A stretch of DNA of 7,015 nt from Acidimicrobiales bacterium (GTDB lineage: Bacteria; Actinomycetota; Acidimicrobiia; Acidimicrobiales; JABEUL01), in contig DAIDJA010000094.1 of NCBI GenBank assembly GCA_027451605.1, positions 1-7,015 on the forward strand, given 5' to 3'. Within the stretch, counting starts at the first letter, position 1. Every line of letters starts with the position of its first letter. This document shows, one piece after another, positions 1-5,257 of the stretch. The notes under the pieces were generated by a model. That model saw only the letters and a list, made by a program, of their open reading frames with translations, did no database searches and was not told the DNA's origin. Position numbers and translations under genes: made by a program.

Positions 1-2
1 CC

Positions 3-317
3 GAAGGAGGTACAAGTGGTGCCATGATTGGCTTGTCGGCGGGAGTAAACGCTGGGATACCTATACCAATATCCGGTGGAAGTAGTGTGTATGACATGGT
101 CCAGATACCTTTGACAACTAAGGAAACTATCGCTTTAAGTGCCGTTATTCACGGACTTGATTCTACGAATCCTTTATACCTCGGATTTTTCGTAGAAAAC
201 CTTCTCTACGAAAAATATATTAATTCAAATTCATCGATTACGACAGGTCCTCCACCTGCTGGTGGATATACGGGCTCTTACGCTCCAGTTAAGAGGATGG
301 CTTGCAATATTACATAA
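3..317 (+). CDS. 3' end of an unrecognised gene (partial)
   Basis: The frame is open from the first complete codon of the window to a TAA at 315-317, so this is most likely the C-terminal ~104 residues of a protein that begins upstream. An ATG at 24 follows an AAGGAGGT at 4-11, but the gap is 12 nt, there is no signal peptide after it, and the Gly/Ser/Ala-rich composition runs on unchanged across it (EGGTSGAMIGLSAG). I therefore read the ATG as internal, while a start there remains possible. The visible protein is rich in Gly, Ser, Thr and Pro, with alternating hydrophobic stretches that suggest beta structure. It has a PPPAGGYTG segment near residue 80 and ends CNIT. No catalytic motif or membrane segment is seen, and I do not recognise the family. 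The next gene starts 30 nt downstream on the same strand. Confidence 0.6.
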   Translation, partial: EGGTSGAMIGLSAGVNAGIPIPISGGSSVYDMVQIPLTTKETIALSAVIHGLDSTNPLYLGFFVENLLYEKYINSNSSITTGPPPAGGYTGSYAPVKRMACNIT

Positions 318-347
318 GAATAACACGTGAGGAGATGTAATTAGACA

Positions 348-1388
348 ATGATCATTACAACAAGATATCGCATCGAAAAGCTGATATATGTTTCCCTGCC
401 AATTGTGAGGGCAAGGAATTATTGTCGAAAGCCCAATAGTTGGATACTGAAGGTGGTTCTAACAACTATAGCTACCCTCCTTCTAGCATCCTGTTCCTCT
501 CCAAAGGAGAATTCGGGGGCTGGAAGCATTCTGACGAAAGGTGGAGAATCTGCATATGTTACCTTTGGCAATCTAACGACTACTGGCATGATCCCGGTAG
601 ACTTACGTACTAATAAGGTTGGAAGTGTAGTCGGGGTACCTATAGCGGGCGACTTCGGCGATATTGCAATAAGTCCAAACGGAAAGACTGCATACTTGAC
701 TTCCGGTCGAGGAACCATTCAGACCGGCGCCATTGTGGCAATTGATCTCTCGACAAATGCAGTCTTAAAGATATATTATTTGCCAAAAAATCAAAGTGCT
801 ATAGCGCTCGCCTTGGCTCCGGATGGGCAGACAGCTTACGTCACCACTGGGAACGGACACAATCTTGGAATTATACCGATTAACCTCGCTACTGGTAATG
901 AAGGTGACATAATTGACTTGCCCGATCTCACTGGTCGCACCCTAAGTGGTGGAGGAATTGCGATATCGCCGGATGGCAAGACAGCTTATGTGACAAGCGG
1001 GCCGGTTGGTGCTGGCCTTGTTGTCGTAAATCTAGCCACGCGAAAAGTAGTTAATACGATAGCTTTGCCGGACGGCGCGGAAGATGTCGCTGTTACGCCA
1101 GACGGACGTACAGCAGTTGTTACAACTGCTCGTGAAACCGGCCCATCCATAGTCAGAGTGAATCTTTCAACCAAATCCGTCGACAAGATCATTAATCTAG
1201 CGCAAGGTCAATCTGCTTTAGCTGTAGCCATTACGCCAGACGGTCAAAGCACCTTCGTCACAGCCTCGATCGGAGGAGGAGTATCCGTTTTATCGATTAA
1301 CATCGCTAGGTTCGTGGTAGGTACTTCGATTGGTCTTCCTCAAGGAAACGGTTCATTTGATATCGCCATTGGTTCTAAGAACACTTAA
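348..1388 (+). CDS. YVTN-type beta-propeller lipoprotein
   Basis: Predicted exported lipoprotein of 346 residues. A hydrophobic segment (about 32-47) ends in the lipobox LASC with Cys49 as the lipidated residue, followed by a short SSPKENSGAG linker. Residues 69-343 are six repeats of 43-50 residues. The first five each end in a [DA]-[IVL]-A-x-[STA]-P-[DN]-G turn (prolines at 110, 158, 208, 251, 297); the sixth ends in DIAIGS without it. Most repeats begin YVT or a close variant, as in YncE/YVTN propellers. Six repeats are visible where seven blades are common. Such proteins are usually binding or scaffolding modules; the ligand cannot be read from sequence. The ATG at 348 leaves a long n-region of about 31 residues. 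An in-frame GTG at 405 would give a more ordinary signal peptide but has no Shine-Dalgarno. GAGGAG at 329-334 is 13 nt before the ATG, also poor. No terminator follows. Confidence 0.85.
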   Translation: MIITTRYRIEKLIYVSLPIVRARNYCRKPNSWILKVVLTTIATLLLASCSSPKENSGAGSILTKGGESAYVTFGNLTTTGMIPVDLRTNKVGSVVGVPIAGDFGDIAISPNGKTAYLTSGRGTIQTGAIVAIDLSTNAVLKIYYLPKNQSAIALALAPDGQTAYVTTGNGHNLGIIPINLATGNEGDIIDLPDLTGRTLSGGGIAISPDGKTAYVTSGPVGAGLVVVNLATRKVVNTIALPDGAEDVAVTPDGRTAVVTTARETGPSIVRVNLSTKSVDKIINLAQGQSALAVAITPDGQSTFVTASIGGGVSVLSINIARFVVGTSIGLPQGNGSFDIAIGSKNT

Positions 1389-1503
1389 TTCAAAACTCAG
1401 AAACCCTACCAAAGTATCAACGCATTGAGATGCCGCCCAGTCGTTTTCGCAAGAACTTCCAATCTAGTAGCCATCTACGTTTATATGAAACCAGCAGAAA
1501 TGA

Positions 1504-1683
1504 TTTGACGCTAAGGTATTGGATGTCTCGGATTTCGGGACTATAAGAGATTATCTAGCCGGACCGAGTGGTATGACGGCGCTAAATAAATACTTTAAAA
1601 ATTGCTACTGGAGAACAGACAAAATTCCATCTGAGCGCATAGGTATCTTATTGACGCGTCACAGGATTCGCGAAACGGAGTAG
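1504..1683 (+). pseudogene. Possible gene remnant, start missing
   Basis: A 59-codon open stretch ending at TAG 1681-1683 and preceded by an in-frame TGA at 1501. A short frame beginning ATG at 1485 (MKPAEMI, stop at 1506) lies just upstream in another frame, so a single indel could once have joined the two. The peptide has mixed charged, aromatic and hydrophobic residues typical of a folded protein, with no low complexity. There is no usable start codon with a ribosome binding site. I do not recognise the family. Chance is a serious alternative at this length. Confidence 0.2.
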
Positions 1684-1721
1684 TGTATTAATGCGAAATA
1701 GTACAGTAATACAGTGCGATC

Positions 1722-1736
1722 TGGTATACTATAGAA
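1722..1736 (+). promoter_or_regulatory. Extended -10 promoter, leaderless start
   Basis: TGG followed by TATACT (hexamer 1725-1730) is an extended -10 element (TGn-TATAAT type, five of six hexamer bases). Only 6 nt (ATAGAA) separate the hexamer from the ATG at 1737, so transcription starting 7 nt after the -10 would begin on the A of the ATG. No Shine-Dalgarno exists before this ATG, consistent with a leaderless mRNA. No good -35 is seen; a TACAGT direct repeat (1702-1707 and 1710-1715) occupies that region. Confidence 0.6.
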
Positions 1737-3020
1737 ATGGCTAGATACCTCCACCGAGTAATAGATGATGAATTGGATGATATCTTTTCGCACCGTGGAG
1801 GCCTACCGGCAATAGCTCTCGAGGGACCCAGAGCAGTTGGAAAGTCCGAGACAGCATATCGTAGGGCGGGCACTATATTCCAGCTTGACGATCCTGATGA
1901 AGTCGAGATATTACGTGCCGACCCGCAACGACTGGTAAACGGTAAGAAACCGATTGTTATAGATGAATGGCAAAGATTTCCCAGAAGTTGGGATTTGGTG
2001 AGACGGGCGGTTGATAGAGATGGGTCGGGAGGCCAGTTCATATTGACAGGATCATCGGCTCCGATCATTCAGCCTACCCATTCGGGTGCCGGGCGAATTG
2101 TGACTCTTCGAATGCGCCCTCTGTCATTCTTTGAAAGAGCTCTGTCCACACCTACTGTGAGTCTTCGTCAGCTGCTTCAAGGAACAAGACCCCCGATTGA
2201 AGGGTCTAGTCCCCTGAACTTGACGGATTATGTTCGGGAAATAACTTCTTCGGGATTTCCGGCTATACGGAGTCTATCTCCGCAGGTTAGAGGATTGGAG
2301 CTTGACGGATACATAGATCGAATTGTCGAACATGATTTTCTGGAATTGGGTCGTAGTGTGCGAAATAAGAACGCTCTACGACGATGGATGTTGGCAACTG
2401 CCGCATCGGTTTCTTCAAACGCTTCATTCGAGGTAATTCGCGACGCTGCATCCGGTGGCAAAGATGAAAAGCCAAGTAAGGTGACTACAATCGCATATCG
2501 GAGGATCCTAGAGCAACTTTGGATTCTCGATGACGTACCGTCATGGCTGCCGACACATAATCGGCTTTCTCGACTGGGTGTTGCACCGAAGCACCAGCTC
2601 GCTGATCCCGCACTGGCGCTCCAATTACTTGGAGTAGGGGAAGACGGGTTACTTTCAAATAAGGATCTTGCGATTGCGACGCCACGAGACGGTAGTCTTT
2701 TGGGTGCAATGTTCGAGTCTTTGACTGTACAATCCTTGCGCGTGTACGCCCAGGCATCACAAGCACGGGTTTCCCACATGCGTACTCATTCAGGACATCA
2801 CGAGGTGGACGCCATTGTGGAAAGAACCGATGGAAGGATAGTCGCATTCGAAATCAAACTTGCACAGGTACCGCAAGATCGCGATGTGAGACACCTTAAA
2901 TGGTTGGAAGACCAAATCGGAGGCGATCTTCTTGACTCTGTGATTCTGACCACCGGCAGGGAAGCTTTCAGGCGAATGGATGGTATAGCAGTAATACCCC
3001 TTTCTCTTCTCGGACCATGA
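1737..3020 (+). CDS. AAA_14 / DUF4143-type P-loop ATPase
   Basis: A 427-residue protein with the layout of the ATP-binding AAA_14 plus DUF4143 family. In order: Walker A GPRAVGKS at 30-37; Walker B PIVIDEWQRFP at 72-82 (D76, E77); sensor-1-like FILTGSS at 101-107; and GRIVTLRMRPLSFFE at 119-133, the usual end of the ATPase core. Residues ~190-345 are the helical middle. Near the C-terminus E356-V-D358 and FEIK (E372, K374) resemble the acidic and lysine positions of the PD-(D/E)xK nuclease fold found in this family. The length is usual. The cellular role of these proteins is not established; family members are scattered and often look horizontally acquired. The protein looks cytoplasmic, with no signal or membrane segment. 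The gene stands alone behind its own apparently leaderless promoter, with 556 bases before the next gene. All core motifs are intact, so it is probably functional. Confidence 0.88.
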   Translation: MARYLHRVIDDELDDIFSHRGGLPAIALEGPRAVGKSETAYRRAGTIFQLDDPDEVEILRADPQRLVNGKKPIVIDEWQRFPRSWDLVRRAVDRDGSGGQFILTGSSAPIIQPTHSGAGRIVTLRMRPLSFFERALSTPTVSLRQLLQGTRPPIEGSSPLNLTDYVREITSSGFPAIRSLSPQVRGLELDGYIDRIVEHDFLELGRSVRNKNALRRWMLATAASVSSNASFEVIRDAASGGKDEKPSKVTTIAYRRILEQLWILDDVPSWLPTHNRLSRLGVAPKHQLADPALALQLLGVGEDGLLSNKDLAIATPRDGSLLGAMFESLTVQSLRVYAQASQARVSHMRTHSGHHEVDAIVERTDGRIVAFEIKLAQVPQDRDVRHLKWLEDQIGGDLLDSVILTTGREAFRRMDGIAVIPLSLLGP

Positions 3021-3471
3021 ATTACTTTGAGGATTTGGTGTATCTCTTAGGAGATTGACGAGAAGTAAATCAAACTGCATATATCAGTTTTTGTTGACTG
3101 CAGTGATTAAGTATTTCTGCAATCTTACGTTTCAGGCTTTACGACCTTGTATCCCGGCAAACATGTTGATCGAATCGGATAAAAACTACCAGTCAACAGT
3201 TATAAAGGCATCCGCTAAAATAATGAATCAATACCTGACCGCACTACGAATCAAAAAGCCGGTTTGTGACTAAAACTCCAGGTAAGATCACTATGAAATT
3301 ATCACCGAAGTGTTAAAGTCGCGAAAAATGTCGACTGTTGATATCCAGGATAATGAATACTGCCATTAGTGACATAAGTAGCGCTTAATGTGTCAGACAT
3401 GTTATTTGAAAGTTGTCCGAGTGATTCACTTCAGACAGATGTTAACATAATCGATAAATTAATTAAAGTTA
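3021..3471. other. Gene-free gap upstream of pyr promoter
   Basis: About 450 bases with no supported gene. A 72-codon frame from TTG 3055 is rejected because its AGGAGA abuts the start and the peptide shows no family features. Several small palindromes are present: an imperfect inverted repeat with TGACA/TGTCA ends (3370-3395), the overlapping TGTCAGACA (3391-3399), GTGATTCAC (3421-3429) and TGTTAACA (3440-3447). The last ~30 bases before the -35 are strongly AT-rich and could act as an UP element. No terminator for the ATPase gene could be recognised. Confidence 0.5.
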
Positions 3472-3499
3472 TTGGCTTCCGAGTTGGATCGATTATAAT
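3472..3499 (+). promoter_or_regulatory. pyr operon promoter
   Basis: TTGGCT (3472-3477, four of six -35 consensus bases) and a perfect TATAAT (3494-3499) are separated by 16 bp. The region just upstream (3443-3471) is almost all A and T. The predicted transcription start is near A3506, giving a leader of about 70 nt before the pyrR GTG at 3577. This is the only strong promoter seen in front of the operon. Confidence 0.7.
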
Positions 3500-3538
3500 A
3501 ATTAAAGAGGCAAGTGCCCGAAGTTGTTTTGGGATATG

Positions 3539-3567
3539 CGTTAATTAAATCCAGAGAGATTTAAACG
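3539..3567 (+). promoter_or_regulatory. PyrR-binding RNA hairpin in pyr leader
   Basis: Bases 3548-3561 (AATCCAGAGAGATT) match the known PyrR-binding consensus ARUCCAGAGAGGYU at 13 of 14 positions. The one difference turns the usual U-G pair into U-A, so pairing is kept. The upper stem TTAAATC (3545-3551) pairs perfectly with GATTTAA (3558-3564) around the hexaloop CAGAGA. Below it CGT (3539-3541) pairs with ACG (3565-3567), leaving a 5'-side bulge TAA (3542-3544), as in Bacillus binding loops. The hairpin ends 9-12 nt before the pyrR start and no terminator can fit between them. Bound PyrR would therefore block the ribosome, the translational mode known in mycobacteria. Confidence 0.85.
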
Positions 3568-3576
3568 ATTTTAAAA

Positions 3577-4296
3577 GTGAAAAAAGAAGTCAAAACAAAT
3601 AAAGCAGCGGATGGCAATAAAAGCGAGCTTTCTCAAAGTCTTTCCCCAAACTCGGATTCAGGAGTAGAGACTAAACCAAAACTTTTCAGGGGTGAATCCG
3701 TCCCGGGAAATCAGTCGTCTCCTTTATTAACAAATACATCGGACACTTCCAAATCCGTTAATTCATCTGAAAAATCACTGTATCTTAAACTCCTGATGGA
3801 TCCTCCTTCAATCAAGAGGTCACTGGTCAGGATATCCCATGAAATACTTGAATCAAATAGGGGCGGGGACGATCTCATTCTTTTGGGACTTGCAAACGGG
3901 GGGATTGAGATCTCTGCGGTGGTTGCCGAGATTATTACTCAAATTGAAAATGTTGAAGTCCCGCATTTCGTTCTAAATGCTTCAAAATTTAGAGATGACT
4001 TCAGTATAAGAGGCGAAAAAGAGGTTCATCAGACCGATATAGCCGTCAGCTTAGAGGGTAAAAGAGTTATTCTAATTGACGATGTACTTTTCACGGGGCG
4101 AACTGTGAGATCAGCCTTTCAGGCGTTGTTGGAATATGGCAGACCTACGTTTGTCAAGTTGGCAGTGTTGGTAGATAGAGGACACCGTGAGTTCCCGATA
4201 CGTCCCGATTTCGTGGGGAAGAATATACCTACCTCTTTAACTGAAACAGTGACTGCGAATGATACCGGTGTTTGGCTGGAGAAATTTAATGGTTAA
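3577..4296 (+). CDS. pyrR: PyrR regulator with N-terminal extension
   Basis: PyrR binds pyr mRNA in response to UMP/UTP and is related to uracil phosphoribosyltransferases. Domain residues ~74-239 contain RISHEI (85-90), the PRPP loop VILIDDVLFTGRT (164-176) and DRGHREFPIRPDFVGKNIPT (200-219), all close to family sequence. Residues 1-73 are an extra hydrophilic Ser/Asn/Lys-rich stretch; ordinary PyrR is about 180 residues. The GTG at 3577 is chosen because an in-frame stop lies at 3562-3564, the PyrR hairpin sits just before it, and the only other ATG in the lead-in (3796, residue 74) has no ribosome binding site. AGAGAG in the hairpin loop is 18 nt from the GTG, so a Shine-Dalgarno is weak or absent. 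Odd points: the conserved K-T-R-G PPi loop reads ANGG (106-109), and T18 and R27 of the Bacillus protein correspond to V84 and S93. It is the first gene of the operon and probably autoregulated. Confidence 0.92.
   Translation: MKKEVKTNKAADGNKSELSQSLSPNSDSGVETKPKLFRGESVPGNQSSPLLTNTSDTSKSVNSSEKSLYLKLLMDPPSIKRSLVRISHEILESNRGGDDLILLGLANGGIEISAVVAEIITQIENVEVPHFVLNASKFRDDFSIRGEKEVHQTDIAVSLEGKRVILIDDVLFTGRTVRSAFQALLEYGRPTFVKLAVLVDRGHREFPIRPDFVGKNIPTSLTETVTANDTGVWLEKFNG
4278..4282 (+). promoter_or_regulatory. Ribosome binding site deciding pyrB start
   Basis: GGAGA inside the end of pyrR, 6 nt before the ATG at 4289. It selects this start over the in-frame ATG at 4259, which would add ten residues with no counterpart in aspartate carbamoyltransferases. 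Confidence 0.65.
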
Positions 4297-5257
4297 TTTT
4301 ATTGATATTGAAAAATTTACCGCGGACGAACTATTGGAGGTAGCTGAACTTGCGGAAAATTATAAGAATTTTGATTTAAATTCACCTATTTTTTTGAACA
4401 ACAGAGATAAGATTGTCGCCTTGATTTTTTTAGAAAATTCTACAAGGACTCGAATCTCATTCGAGATAGCTGCAAAAAAACTTGGGTTAACGGTAATAGG
4501 TTTTGATTCGGAAAAATCCTCTCTGGAAAAAGGAGAAACTATTAAAGACACAGTCTTAACTCTAAAAGCTCTTGGAGTGAACGCTATTGTCCTCAGAGCA
4601 AGTTCTGCCAGTTCGGTAAATCAAGTCTCCAAATGGGTAGATATTCCGGTAATTAATGCCGGAAATGCGATGCGAAGTCACCCGACTCAGGCTATGGGTG
4701 ATTTTGTGACGATCCGAGAAGCAATTAGCCAAGGGAGATTTAAATCGGAAAACATTAATAGTTTTGATGACTTCTCAAAATTGAAGATCGGAATCGTAGG
4801 AGACATAATTCATTCTCGGGTCGCAAGATCTTTGGGTGAACTTTTTGAAAGATTTGGGGCAAAAACCTATCTAATTGGTCCGGAGGAACTTTTACCCAAA
4901 TTTGACATAGGCTTTAGGGTCGAAGGCATAACAGATGATTTTAAAACTTGTCTGCCGGAACTTGATATCATCATTGCTTTAAGAATTCAACTTGAGCGTC
5001 TTACCGAACCTTTGCTCGTAAATCCCATATTTTATCGTGAGCGATACGGGATAACCGGATCATTGCTGGAATCGGCTAAACCATCGACGCTTTTTATGCA
5101 TCCCGGACCTCAGGTTCGTGATTTAGAAATTGATTCGGACATAATTGATTCGGATCGGTCCTTAATTCTAAAGCAGGTTGAAAATTCCATATATTCCAGA
5201 ATGGCGGTTCTAACCAAAACGATGGGACTTGAAATTGACGGGATAAATAATCTATGA
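4289..5257 (+). CDS. pyrB: Aspartate carbamoyltransferase catalytic chain
   Basis: Transfers the carbamoyl group of carbamoyl phosphate to aspartate, the committed step of pyrimidine synthesis, in the cytoplasm. The protein has 322 residues, slightly over the usual ~310. Motifs in order: ENSTRTRISFE (49-59, phosphate-binding STRTR 51-55); the loop SSLEKGET (77-84) with catalytic Lys81; R103; HPTQA (131-135); KIGIVGDIIHSRVARS (166-181); LRIQLER (231-237) with R232 and Q234; and HPGP (271-274). Two motifs deviate: the usual GDGxHxHPTQ reads GNAMRSHPTQ, and the usual HPGPM[NV]RGxEI reads HPGPQVRDLEI. The V in HPGPxVR is, as I recall, an actinobacterial trait. The start overlaps pyrR by 8 nt (ATGGTTAA) and has its own ribosome binding site, suggesting translational coupling. 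No pyrI-type regulatory chain gene is seen. Core ligands are present, so activity is expected. Confidence 0.95.
   Translation: MVNFIDIEKFTADELLEVAELAENYKNFDLNSPIFLNNRDKIVALIFLENSTRTRISFEIAAKKLGLTVIGFDSEKSSLEKGETIKDTVLTLKALGVNAIVLRASSASSVNQVSKWVDIPVINAGNAMRSHPTQAMGDFVTIREAISQGRFKSENINSFDDFSKLKIGIVGDIIHSRVARSLGELFERFGAKTYLIGPEELLPKFDIGFRVEGITDDFKTCLPELDIIIALRIQLERLTEPLLVNPIFYRERYGITGSLLESAKPSTLFMHPGPQVRDLEIDSDIIDSDRSLILKQVENSIYSRMAVLTKTMGLEIDGINNL

Larger units (their letters stand above)
1389..1736. other. Intergenic gap with possible relic frame
   Basis: 348 bases without a convincing gene. There is no clear terminator hairpin after the lipoprotein gene. One + strand frame, 1504-1683, is open for 59 codons between TGA (1501) and TAG (1681). 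Its translation looks protein-like, for example FGTIRDYLAGPSGMTALNKY and WRTDKIPSERIGILLTRH, but it has no plausible start (only a TTG at 1519 with a badly spaced AAGG). It may be the remnant of a lost gene or chance. The final ~35 bases are the promoter of the downstream ATPase gene. Confidence 0.5.

Noticed and set aside
1564..1581. CCGAGTGGTATGACGG resembles the D-arm of a leucine or serine tRNA
   Set aside because: No matching acceptor stem, anticodon arm or T-loop follows at the right distances.
1688..2068. 126-codon frame on the - strand over the ATPase start
   Set aside because: It overlaps the promoter and the Walker A/B coding region of the ATPase gene and has no motif of its own.
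2228..2779. 183-codon frame on the - strand inside the ATPase gene
   Set aside because: It is antisense to a gene with intact, ordered family motifs, and its translation is Ser/Arg-rich without family features.
3092..3198. 9-bp perfect inverted repeat TGTTGACTG / CAGTCAACA separated by 89 bases
   Set aside because: In about 550 bases roughly half of such a pair is expected by chance, and the arms do not extend further.
3055..3273. 72-codon + strand frame starting at TTG in the gap after the ATPase gene
   Set aside because: AGGAGA directly abuts the TTG, leaving no spacing, the peptide has no recognisable family features, and the frame can arise by chance.
3796..3798. ATG at PyrR residue 74 as the true start
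   Set aside because: No ribosome binding site precedes it, and the PyrR operator is placed at the GTG at 3577. It would give a 166-residue protein close to normal length, so it is kept only as an alternative.
4259..4288. Upstream ATG of pyrB adding ten residues
   Set aside because: The added residues have no family counterpart, and the ATG at 4289 has GGAGA at good spacing and a compact overlap with pyrR.
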